Assembly: GCA_009776385.1 (NCBI GenBank)
Contig: WRFT01000012.1
Coordinates: forward strand, 1 to 15,410
Length of the DNA stretch: 15,410 nucleotides
Source: Clostridia bacterium
GTDB taxonomy: Bacteria; Bacillota; Clostridia; Christensenellales; Aristaeellaceae
Direction: 5' to 3'
Positions 1 through 7,546 of the stretch are shown piece after piece. The position numbers were made by a program, and so were the translations under genes. The notes beneath the pieces are model-generated. The model did no database searches. It was given only the letters and a program-made list of their open reading frames with translations, and had not been told where the DNA came from. How positions within the stretch are numbered: the first letter of the stretch is position 1; each line of letters starts with the position of its first letter.

Positions 1-1365
1 GATATTGAGGCGAATCACCTAAACATACGCATTCACGCCACGCTTGACCGCCGTGAGGCGTTTAAAGACGCCAAGTATGTCGTTAACTGCGTCCGCATCG
101 GCATGCTGGAGGCATTCGCTTTGGATGTGGAAATACCGCTTAAATACGGGGTGGATCAATGCGTGGGCGATACACTGTGCGCGGGCGGCATTATGTACGC
201 GCAGCGCGGCATCGCCGAAATGCTGGCCTTTTGCAAGGACATACGGGAAGTGGCGCTGCCCGGCTGTATCATGCTGAATTACGCCAACCCCAACGCCATG
301 GTAACATGGGCGTGCAACCAATACGGCGGCGTCCAAACCATCGGCTTGTGCCACGGCGTACAGGGCGGGCATGAACAAATTGCGCGCGCGTTAGGTTACG
401 CGCAGGATGAGGTAGATATCATCTGTGCGGGCATCAACCACATGACATGGTATATTTCCGTCAAGCACAAGGGAGAGGAACTCACCCCGAAACTGCTGGA
501 AGCGTTTGAAAGGGATCCGGAACTCATGAAGACCGAAAAGGTGCGCATTGACATGCTGCGCCGGTTTGGTTACTACTCCACCGAATCCAACGGCCACCTC
601 TCCGAATACGTGCCGTGGTACCGAAAACACGCGGATAAAATTCACCGGTGGATCGATTTGGGAACATGGATTAACGGTGAGACGGGCGGTTATTTGCGCG
701 TATGTGTAGAGGGGCGTAACTGGTTTGAGACCGATTTCCCCAACTGGATGCTGGAGGCTCCCAAGGAATACGCCTACGACAAACGCGGCCGTGAACACGG
801 CAGCTACATTATAGAAGGCCTGGAATGCGGTAAAATGTACCGCGGCCATTTTAATGTCATTAACGGCGGCGCCATCACCAACCTGCCGCCGGATTGCGTG
901 GTGGAGGTGCCGGGGTTTGCCGACGGCAACGGCATATCCATACCCATCGTGGGCGACTTGCCGCTGGGCGCGGCCGCGTGCTGTATGACCAATATCATCG
1001 CGCAGCGTCTGGCGGTAGAGGCTGCCGTTCATGGCGACGAGAAACTATTGCGGCAAGCCATGATGCTGGATCCGCTGACCGGAGCTGTCCTGGACACCCC
1101 TGCCATCGACCAGATGACCGATGAAATGCTTATCGCGCAGGCACAATGGCTTCCGCAATACGGGCAAGCCATTCAAAACGCCAAGATAAGATGGGCGCAA
1201 AAAGAGGCTGACGGCACACTCATTCCGCCCATCGTGACAAACGGCGCGGCACGCCTGCATACCCGAACCGTTGAGGAGATGGCGCAGGACCGTGGTGGTG
1301 CGCGCAGAAACGCCGCGGAAGCGGATAAAGCGCGTGAAAGGCCTGCCGCAACGCCCGACGTTTAG
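1..1365 (+). CDS. GH4 family alpha-galactosidase-like glycosidase, 5'-truncated
   Basis: The reading frame is open from base 1, so the start lies outside the window; an internal ATG at 103 is not the start because homologous sequence continues upstream of it (ATLDRREAF, then YVVNCVRIG). GH4 enzymes hydrolyse alpha- or beta-glycosides by an NAD+- and Mn2+-dependent oxidation/elimination mechanism in the cytoplasm. Visible family motifs are YGVDQCVGDTL, LNYANPNAM, GLCHGVQGG (the Cys is the usual metal ligand) and AGINHMTWY (the His is the second metal ligand). The GDTL and CHxVQG patterns resemble MelA-type alpha-galactosidases more than LplD-type galacturonidases. The N-terminal NAD-binding loop, roughly the first 60 residues, is missing. 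The C-terminal tail after WLPQY is about 60 residues long and ends in a charged, Ala/Arg-rich stretch that is unusual for the family. The gene converges on the minus-strand sugar operon. The family is clear; the exact substrate is inferred. Confidence 0.92.
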   Translation, partial: DIEANHLNIRIHATLDRREAFKDAKYVVNCVRIGMLEAFALDVEIPLKYGVDQCVGDTLCAGGIMYAQRGIAEMLAFCKDIREVALPGCIMLNYANPNAMVTWACNQYGGVQTIGLCHGVQGGHEQIARALGYAQDEVDIICAGINHMTWYISVKHKGEELTPKLLEAFERDPELMKTEKVRIDMLRRFGYYSTESNGHLSEYVPWYRKHADKIHRWIDLGTWINGETGGYLRVCVEGRNWFETDFPNWMLEAPKEYAYDKRGREHGSYIIEGLECGKMYRGHFNVINGGAITNLPPDCVVEVPGFADGNGISIPIVGDLPLGAAACCMTNIIAQRLAVEAAVHGDEKLLRQAMMLDPLTGAVLDTPAIDQMTDEMLIAQAQWLPQYGQAIQNAKIRWAQKEADGTLIPPIVTNGAARLHTRTVEEMAQDRGGARRNAAEADKARERPAATPDV

Positions 1366-1403
1366 GGTGCCAAGACAACGCTTTTAACATGGAAGAAGCA
1401 TTA

Positions 1404-1434
1404 GAAAAACTAAAACTTAATAGTAAATTACTAT
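1404..1434 (-). terminator. Possible weak intrinsic terminator at the end of the sugar operon
   Basis: A small inverted repeat (arms ATAGTA and TACTAT, 3-nt loop, 1420-1434) lies just after the isomerase stop codon. On the minus strand it is followed by a T-rich run (TAAGTTTTAGTTTTTC, 1419-1404). The position fits a terminator, but the stem has only one G-C pair, so it would be weak. Confidence 0.3.
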
Positions 1435-1435
1435 A

Positions 1436-2845
1436 TCACTGATGCCGATACACTTCCCAACCCATGTAGTTGCCCAACGCCTCCTCCAGGATGTTGGCCA
1501 CCTCATCATGTACCAGCGCCACATGATGCTCGTATCCGTTAAGCGTTAGGTACCGCATTAGATCATTGAGACGCGGAACACGGCATACTGCCACGCCTCC
1601 GAAGGTTGATAACGGGTCATCGGTAAAGGCTGCCTCTCCAAGGTAACACTTGATTTTACCGTTCTTGTCATCGGTTGTGATTTTAAGATAAGTCATATGC
1701 CCCGGTGCAACGCGGCCTTTGAGCGCGCCGAAAGAAACATCTTCACCCAGCGTCGTGGCCAGTATATCCAGATTGGCAATCTCCGGCTTTTCGGTAAACA
1801 CAGAAGCCGGATAATTAGAGCAGTGTACATTAATACATTTATCGGGTTCATCACGGTAATTGTTGTTCCAATCTTGATATAACGGCGGCTTCCCGCTGGC
1901 CTTGAGCAACGCTAACATGGATACCGCGCCCATCACATCCGTTTCACAAGCCGATGGATGCCCCTTCTCCCCCATCATGCTCATTGCTAAGCACATGGCG
2001 CAACCATAGTTGTTTTCCACACTGTCCCAACACTGGATGGCGCTGGCAATGCAATGATGTGAGTCCATCCAATCCTCTATTGCCAGACAAAGCTTAGCCT
2101 GTTTATACAGTTTTTCCTCGTTTATACCGGTTGCAATATGCCCATACGCCCGGATCTCGTCGATTTTCGCGGCAATGCGGGGCTCATCTTTTTCGCCAAA
2201 TACGGCGATATCAGCCAGGATTTCCGAAAAATCCTCTGTCTCCACGGTAATGCCGGCTTGCTGCAGCAGTTTTTCTGAATACCGTACGGTGCGGAATGGT
2301 GTTACCCTTGCACCGATTTGCGCTATTCGCGCCGTACGCAACGTTTTGACTATGGTGCACACCGCGGCGAAACACCGCACATCCTCGGTAAAAATAGCAC
2401 TGTCGATAGCACATGTATGCTTTTGCGTCAGCGTGTAAGGGATGCCATACTGGTATAAATTGTTGCATAACGATAGCTTGCCGCAAAATGCATCCCGGCG
2501 GTTTTCCAGTTGTAACTTGTCAAAATCGTCATCACATGCCTGTATCAGAATAGGCAAATCCAGTTTACTTAAACGAATTGCATCGGCAACACCGGTCTCT
2601 TCGCCAAAATTAGGCAGGCATACGATGATACCATCCAACACATCAGCGTGAATGCGAAATAGAGCCGCACATTTCCTGGCTTCGTCATAAGTCATGGTTT
2701 GACCCATTGAGGTGTCTTCATCTGACAGAGTGATTACCGTGTGCCCCCATTCCCCCAACTTGCGTAACAATTCCGTTCGGGCAGTCCTCACCAGATGTGC
2801 CGGGAAAAATGTACGATTACTCACAATCACGCCGAAGGTTGCCAT
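1436..2845 (-). CDS. L-fucose/L-arabinose isomerase family sugar isomerase
   Basis: This protein of about 469 residues resembles the cytosolic FucI/AraA-type (COG2407-like) ketol-isomerases, which interconvert an aldose and a ketose using a divalent metal. The N-terminal half has a Rossmann-like substrate-binding character (DGIIVCLPNFGEE). The C-terminal half carries the expected metal-ligand pattern: Glu in SACETD (about residue 301), Asp in QDWNNN (about 325) and His in NVHCSNYP (about 341). A TTG three bases upstream (2848) is a possible start, but CAGGAGG sits 8 nt from the ATG at 2845, so ATG is preferred. It is the last gene of the operon, 27 bp after the FGGY kinase. In context it would make the ketose that the kinase phosphorylates. 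The family is well supported. The substrate is not visible: D-apiose, D-arabinose, L-fucose or another aldose are all possible. Confidence 0.85.
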   Translation of the reverse strand: MATFGVIVSNRTFFPAHLVRTARTELLRKLGEWGHTVITLSDEDTSMGQTMTYDEARKCAALFRIHADVLDGIIVCLPNFGEETGVADAIRLSKLDLPILIQACDDDFDKLQLENRRDAFCGKLSLCNNLYQYGIPYTLTQKHTCAIDSAIFTEDVRCFAAVCTIVKTLRTARIAQIGARVTPFRTVRYSEKLLQQAGITVETEDFSEILADIAVFGEKDEPRIAAKIDEIRAYGHIATGINEEKLYKQAKLCLAIEDWMDSHHCIASAIQCWDSVENNYGCAMCLAMSMMGEKGHPSACETDVMGAVSMLALLKASGKPPLYQDWNNNYRDEPDKCINVHCSNYPASVFTEKPEIANLDILATTLGEDVSFGALKGRVAPGHMTYLKITTDDKNGKIKCYLGEAAFTDDPLSTFGGVAVCRVPRLNDLMRYLTLNGYEHHVALVHDEVANILEEALGNYMGWEVYRHQ

Positions 2846-2872
2846 CAAACACGCCTCCTGATAATATATTTC

Positions 2873-4348
2873 TTACATTTTCACACGCGCTACAGCCTCA
2901 CGCCAACCATTTAGCATCTCTTCGCGTTTTACCGCATCCATCGATGGTTGATACACTTTGCTACCATGCATGTACTTGCCAACCATGGTATGCAAATCTT
3001 GATACAGTCCCACGGTTAACCCTGCCATTAGCCCTACGCCTATCATTGACATTTCACTGATGGCGGCACATTGCACCGGACAATCCATTACATCCGCAAG
3101 CAACTGCATGAGCAAGGCGTTGCACGTGAGGCCGCCGTCTGCTCGCAGCGATGTTAACTGCGTACCGCTCGCGCGCATGGCGTCCAGTACATCCCGCTCC
3201 TGATAAACGATAGATTCCAATGCAGCACGTACCACATGCGCACGGTTTGTTCCCCTCGTCATACCGCAGATGAGCGCCCGTGCGTTTTCTGCATAATGCG
3301 GCGCGCCCAAACCCGAGAAAGCCGGTACCAAATAAACACCCTGAGTAGTAGGTACCGAAGCGGCTAAGGACTCTATCTCTCTGATGTCATGAATCATCGC
3401 CAGTTCATCACGCAGCCAGCAAAGGGTGTCACCACTGGAGATAATGTTTCCTTCAAGCACATAGGCTGTTTTACCGCCAAATCCATATCCCACAGATACA
3501 GATAAGCCTTGCGGTGCGGATATAGGTTCATTTCCTACATGCAACATAACGGAGGAACCGGTTCCGAATGTTGCCTTGGCCATACCCAACGAAGTGCAAC
3601 CATGGGCAAAGAAAGCCGCTTGGCTGTCGCCCATCACGCCAATGACATGCAGGCCGTACGGTAATCCATCGCAAACAGTCTCACCGAAGTGAGAATCGGA
3701 AGGATAAATTTGGGGAAGGCACCCCATCGGAATGCCGAAGGCCGCACAGATCTCGGGATCCCAAGATAGCGTCCGAAGATTCATAAGCTGCGTACGGCTG
3801 GCGTTGGTCACATCGGTTCGATGCGCGCCGGTTAAGCGGAACAGCAGATAGCTGTCCATGGTGCCAACGTATATTTCCCCGGCACACGCCCGTGAAAGGG
3901 CATCCGGTATGTCGCGCAAGATTGAAGCCGCCTTGGCCGCCGTATAATATACAGATAATTGGAGCCCCGTTCGCTCTTGTATCATTGGCGCGATAGATGG
4001 GTTTCTCAACCCGATATCGGCGACGATTTCACCGCCGCGTGTATCCTGCCAAACGATAGCCGGTGCGATAGGCCTTCCCGACGCACGCTCCCATACAACC
4101 GTCGTTTCACGCTGATTACATAGCGCCAAAGCAGATACTTCAGTTGGATTGACACCGGCTATTACCTCGGTTAATACGGCTACTACATTCTCCCATATCT
4201 CTTGAGCATTGTGTTCCACCCGGCCGGGGGCAGGATGGGATTGGGTATGAAGCCGTACCGCCTTAACAACGACTTGACCATGCTTATTAAGCAGCATCGC
4301 TTTACTGGCTGAAGTGCTCTGATCCAGCGCAATAATATACCGGTTCAT
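2873..4348 (-). CDS. GlpK-like FGGY carbohydrate kinase
   Basis: This 491-residue protein has the full length of FGGY kinases, which transfer phosphate from ATP to a sugar or polyol in the cytosol. The N-terminal ATPase-fold signature is YIIALDQSTSASK. The glycerol-kinase-like block CNQRETTVVW contains Arg80 and Glu81, followed by Trp100 (IVWQDTR) and Tyr134 (VYYTAAK). The catalytic base is Asp241 in GDSQAA. The C-terminal half has PAFSGLGAPHY and LRADGGLTCNALLMQ. All these match positions that contact glycerol in E. coli GlpK, except that GlpK Phe270 is replaced by Ser266 (GTGSSVML); the GGTR loop that binds fructose-1,6-bisphosphate is also absent. This argues for a substrate other than glycerol, most likely the ketose made by the adjacent isomerase. 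The first 47 bp overlap the end of the transketolase C-subunit gene, so translation is probably coupled. The upstream ribosome binding site is weak. Confidence 0.92.
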   Translation of the reverse strand: MNRYIIALDQSTSASKAMLLNKHGQVVVKAVRLHTQSHPAPGRVEHNAQEIWENVVAVLTEVIAGVNPTEVSALALCNQRETTVVWERASGRPIAPAIVWQDTRGGEIVADIGLRNPSIAPMIQERTGLQLSVYYTAAKAASILRDIPDALSRACAGEIYVGTMDSYLLFRLTGAHRTDVTNASRTQLMNLRTLSWDPEICAAFGIPMGCLPQIYPSDSHFGETVCDGLPYGLHVIGVMGDSQAAFFAHGCTSLGMAKATFGTGSSVMLHVGNEPISAPQGLSVSVGYGFGGKTAYVLEGNIISSGDTLCWLRDELAMIHDIREIESLAASVPTTQGVYLVPAFSGLGAPHYAENARALICGMTRGTNRAHVVRAALESIVYQERDVLDAMRASGTQLTSLRADGGLTCNALLMQLLADVMDCPVQCAAISEMSMIGVGLMAGLTVGLYQDLHTMVGKYMHGSKVYQPSMDAVKREEMLNGWREAVARVKM

Positions 4349-5288
4349 CTTTTCTCACTTTCAGCAATTCTTTTGCCGCTTGGGCGATGCCTTGGGGGGT
4401 TAGGCCATAGTGATTGAACACTTGGGCGCTGGTGCCGGTATACAACACCTCGTCGGGTAACCCGAGGATGCGCATGAACGTTGGCCTGCGTTGAGCAAGC
4501 AGGGAGGCGATTGCACTACCCAACCCACCATGAATATTGTGTTCTTCTATGGAAACAACAGCACCGGCAGCAGCAGCATCCAATATTACTTCTTCATCCA
4601 AAGGCTTAAGGGTGTGCATATCGATTACAGTTGCTTCAATTCCGTTTTGCGCCAGCAACTTGGCGGTTTCCAGCGTAAAGTATACCATCTCGCCGCAGGC
4701 AATTAACGATACATCGCTACCCCGGCGCAGTACATTTGCCTTTCCTAAAGTAAACGGCGGGTCTTTTTCATACACATCCGGCACCTCGCCCCGCCCCATA
4801 CGTACATATACCGGACCGATATGCGACGCCAAGCCACGAGTTAATGCTTCAGTTTGATTGCCATCCGCTGGTAACACCACTGTCAAGCCCGGTATGGCGC
4901 GCATTAATGCCACGTCCTGTGTTGCATGGTGGCTCGCGCCAAGCGCACCGTAACTGACACCGCCCGACACACCGATGATTTTAACATTGCTGTTAGAGTA
5001 GGCTAAATCTATCTTGATCTGCTCTGAGGAGCGTAACGAATAGAAACATGCCGGGCCGCAAATAAACGGTTTTTTACCCGTATTGGCCAATCCGGCCGCA
5101 ATGCCTATAGCGTTTTGCTCTGCGATACCGCACTCGACGAATTGTTCAGGCAGCTCACGAGCAAAATCATCCAACGCTGCAGAGCCGCGCGAATCGGTAG
5201 CCAGTGCGAATAAACGCGGATCCTTCCGCGCCAGCATTGACAGTGTGCGTGTAAAAGCTATTCTGGCCGATTGCTTACTCATGCCCAC
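4302..5288 (-). CDS. Transketolase-like enzyme, C-terminal subunit
   Basis: This 328-residue protein contains the pyrimidine-binding and C-terminal domains of a thiamine-diphosphate transketolase. The conserved catalytic glutamate lies in CGIAEQN (about residue 57), and GALGASHHATQDVALMRAIPGLTV is represented here by its blocks ASHHATQD and RAIPGLTV. The C-terminal domain begins near residue 185 (KANVLRRGSDVSLIACG). It needs the preceding gene product to form the full enzyme, which moves a two-carbon ketol unit between sugar phosphates. Two starts are possible. GTG at 5288 has GGAGG 7 nt upstream. ATG at 5282 makes an ATGA overlap with the stop of the N-subunit gene. Both keep the protein intact. 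The reading frame extends 47 bp into the kinase gene. In context it would cleave the phosphorylated ketose; split transketolases of this type include the AptAB apulose-4-phosphate enzyme, but ordinary pentose phosphate transketolases can also be split. Confidence 0.9.
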   Translation of the reverse strand: MGMSKQSARIAFTRTLSMLARKDPRLFALATDSRGSAALDDFARELPEQFVECGIAEQNAIGIAAGLANTGKKPFICGPACFYSLRSSEQIKIDLAYSNSNVKIIGVSGGVSYGALGASHHATQDVALMRAIPGLTVVLPADGNQTEALTRGLASHIGPVYVRMGRGEVPDVYEKDPPFTLGKANVLRRGSDVSLIACGEMVYFTLETAKLLAQNGIEATVIDMHTLKPLDEEVILDAAAAGAVVSIEEHNIHGGLGSAIASLLAQRRPTFMRILGLPDEVLYTGTSAQVFNHYGLTPQGIAQAAKELLKVRKDEPVYYCAGSEHFSQ

Positions 5289-6103
5289 GCCACTCCCTCC
5301 ACATTCAACGCCGTATAACCAGCATGGAGTTGATCGGCATTAGGCGCCTTGTGATGCCATGCCGGGTCGCCTTCCGCAAAGGGGAGGCCCTTGGATTTAA
5401 CGGTATGGGCAATCAGGCAATGCGGCCTGCCCTTTGTTTGCAGTCCATGAAAATAGGCAAGTAACGCGGATGTGTCATGTCCGTCCGCTTCCGTCACATC
5501 CCAGCCAAAAGCGCGCCACTTGGCGGACAGATCCTCCAGCGCTATCACGGATTCCGTACTGCCGCTGATCTGTAACCCATTACGATCGATGATTGCCACT
5601 AAGTTGTCCAGCATATAATGTGCACCGGCCATAGCAGCTTCCCATATCGACCCTTCAGCTAATTCCCCATCGCCCATCAGTACATAAGTACGGAAAGCAT
5701 CTCTGCCGCGCTTTGCACCCAAAGCCATTCCCACACCCACCGACAAGCCATGACCTAATGCACCGGTACATATTTCCACACCGGGTACTTTGTTGTTCGG
5801 GTGCCCGATCAACCGCGATCCGGCTTGTGAGAAGGTACGCAGTTCTTCCACCGGGAAAAAACCGCAATCAGCCAGCAGTGCTAAGTATCCTTCTACGCTG
5901 TGCCCCTTACTAAGTAAGAATCGATCGCGGTTTGGCCAGTTGGGTTCCGAAGGCCGTAGATTCAATACACCGTAATATAGCACACTAAGAATATCCAACG
6001 ACGAAAGTGCGCCGCCGGTGTGTCCGTTACCGGCTCGCTGAACCATGGTGATGACATCAGCCCGGCGATGATTAGCCAGTCGGGCGATTTCTCCGGCGTT
6101 CAT
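5279..6103 (-). CDS. Transketolase-like enzyme, N-terminal (thiamine diphosphate) subunit
   Basis: This 274-residue protein is the N-terminal half of a transketolase. It carries GNGHTGGALSSLDIL (His28), the DRFLLSKGHS block (His68), GALGHGLSVGVGMA, and the diphosphate/metal motif starting at GDGE (144-147) and running to Asn175 (LVAIIDRN). These bind thiamine diphosphate and its metal ion. The ATG at 6103 has GGAGGG five to six nt upstream. The stop overlaps the possible ATG of the C-subunit gene, which is typical of genuine two-subunit enzymes and not of a gene broken by a frameshift. It lies 24 bp downstream of the alpha/beta hydrolase gene. The cofactor-binding role is well supported; the donor and acceptor sugars are inferred only from the neighbouring isomerase and kinase. 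Confidence 0.92.
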   Translation of the reverse strand: MNAGEIARLANHRRADVITMVQRAGNGHTGGALSSLDILSVLYYGVLNLRPSEPNWPNRDRFLLSKGHSVEGYLALLADCGFFPVEELRTFSQAGSRLIGHPNNKVPGVEICTGALGHGLSVGVGMALGAKRGRDAFRTYVLMGDGELAEGSIWEAAMAGAHYMLDNLVAIIDRNGLQISGSTESVIALEDLSAKWRAFGWDVTEADGHDTSALLAYFHGLQTKGRPHCLIAHTVKSKGLPFAEGDPAWHHKAPNADQLHAGYTALNVEGVAWA

Positions 6104-6127
6104 GTGAGCCCTCCATCGTATAGTTCT

Positions 6128-7534
6128 TCAAGGATGTAACCCTCTCTTATCCGCTAGTGAAACCAAGCGATTAACCAGATCATCCACATCTTCTGTAAGC
6201 ATGAAACCTGAAGCCACTCGCCTAGCACAATCTGCCGCCACCAGTTGCCTATATTGATCAAGCGTTCCGTATAGCTCCTCCAGTGTAGAGGGGGCAATAG
6301 GCTCGATGTGCCCCCACAGCGGATTCTTAACACCATTGGGAAGCGTTGAGTATGTAAAGTATCGCACAGTGGGGTATCGTAGTGCCGCTGTACGAAGCCC
6401 TCCCATTGCATGGCCTAACAAATCATTGACCGGCTTTGCATCCGCATCTCTTTCGAGTCTTGGGGCGCATGGTGCGGGAACATCGTCCCGTACCCAAACA
6501 AACAAGTTTCTCCATGCGGCGTTAAACAGCGGTTCGTAAGGATAATCGCTTGGCTCCCCATCAGTCCCCTCGAATTTTGGCATTCTGCCAATGCGGATAG
6601 TATCTATGTCCTCCTGATAATAATCGATTAGGCTGTATTTGGTGTCATGGCTGCCCCCCGCTATTTCGTAGACACGAAACAGCGCTCCGGGGCAATGACT
6701 ATCGCCTGCAAAGTTTACCCAATTCATTTCGCTTTGCGTATTAAGAGCGATATAGGGCTTAGCTGCATGCATAGATACGGTTGGCGCTTTTCCACCGGCA
6801 AACATTTTTGGCGTATTCATTGGCTCATACGCATTCAAAGGTTGCATCCAGCCTCCCCCGCCGGCTGCCATAAAGCCATCAAACAGAGCATAGGCTTTAT
6901 CGGGGAATGTATGCACCATGCGCGACAAATAACCTGCCGATTGAGACCAACCTGTTAAATATACTCTTGATGTACCATATGGCTGTAATATCCCATCAGA
7001 AGATCGGAGTGCTGATGCCAAATCCGTTAACATATCCCAAAACAATCCCCACTCATACCGTTCGTCAAAACCAAACATATTCATTTGTTTTGGCTTCTCG
7101 CGCTGCGGCAAAGGATTATCCCAGCATAAAGGCGCGTATCGCCCGGCATCGGCAGCCATTAACGTGCCTAGTACGGAGGACTTACTGGTAATACCTACAT
7201 AGATATCACCGTTGCGCGTAAAGTACTTCCAGCTATTCACCCAAATCCGATCGATGTCCATGTTGGCCGTAGCGTTAAGAACTTCCAATACCACATTGCC
7301 GCTGAATTGACGAGTGTCCTCGGGGCGACGCAGCAAAAAACGGGTACAATAGGGCGCTCTCTCATAGATGATTTTAGCGGTTCCTTCGGGTTCTTCCGCA
7401 TATACATTTGCTGTGCCGGAAAAGAAGTACTCGTCTTCCACATATCCGTTCTTGGCAAATTCACACCGAAATCCTGCTTGTAAATACGGATGTGATACTT
7501 CCGTGCAGGGAACCTGCCACAGTTTTTCGATCAT
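6128..7534 (-). CDS. Cytosolic alpha/beta hydrolase (Abhydrolase_10-like)
   Basis: This 468-residue protein looks like the alpha/beta hydrolase domain family with a GxSxS nucleophile elbow. The elbow is GWSQSAGY with Ser197 as probable nucleophile, and the probable catalytic His296 lies in AGGSHD. Glu269 (TQSEMNW) or Asp278 (AGDSH) are candidates for the acid. There is no signal peptide, so it would act inside the cell after uptake. Members of this fold hydrolyse esters, but the physiological substrate of this subgroup is poorly known; I cannot name one from sequence. Its place between the NH-fold gene (12 bp upstream) and the transketolase genes suggests that it removes an acyl or methyl-ester group from the imported sugar derivative. 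The ribosome binding site AAAGGA lies directly after the TAG stop of the upstream gene, so translation is tightly linked. Confidence 0.82.
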   Translation of the reverse strand: MIEKLWQVPCTEVSHPYLQAGFRCEFAKNGYVEDEYFFSGTANVYAEEPEGTAKIIYERAPYCTRFLLRRPEDTRQFSGNVVLEVLNATANMDIDRIWVNSWKYFTRNGDIYVGITSKSSVLGTLMAADAGRYAPLCWDNPLPQREKPKQMNMFGFDERYEWGLFWDMLTDLASALRSSDGILQPYGTSRVYLTGWSQSAGYLSRMVHTFPDKAYALFDGFMAAGGGGWMQPLNAYEPMNTPKMFAGGKAPTVSMHAAKPYIALNTQSEMNWVNFAGDSHCPGALFRVYEIAGGSHDTKYSLIDYYQEDIDTIRIGRMPKFEGTDGEPSDYPYEPLFNAAWRNLFVWVRDDVPAPCAPRLERDADAKPVNDLLGHAMGGLRTAALRYPTVRYFTYSTLPNGVKNPLWGHIEPIAPSTLEELYGTLDQYRQLVAADCARRVASGFMLTEDVDDLVNRLVSLADKRGLHP

Positions 7535-7546
7535 GGTATATCCTTT

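Noticed and set aside
391..1032. A 213-residue open frame antisense to the GH4 gene.
   Set aside because: It lies opposite a clear GH4 coding sequence, has no recognisable domain and its composition is that of a mirror frame.
2873..4348. Glycerol utilisation operon based on the GlpK-like kinase.
   Set aside because: No glycerol facilitator or glycerol-3-phosphate dehydrogenase is present, the Phe270 equivalent is Ser, and an isomerase and transketolase fit a sugar pathway better.
5279..5288. A transketolase gene broken by a frameshift.
   Set aside because: Both halves have complete domains, the second has its own ribosome binding site and the ATGA overlap is typical of natural two-subunit transketolases.
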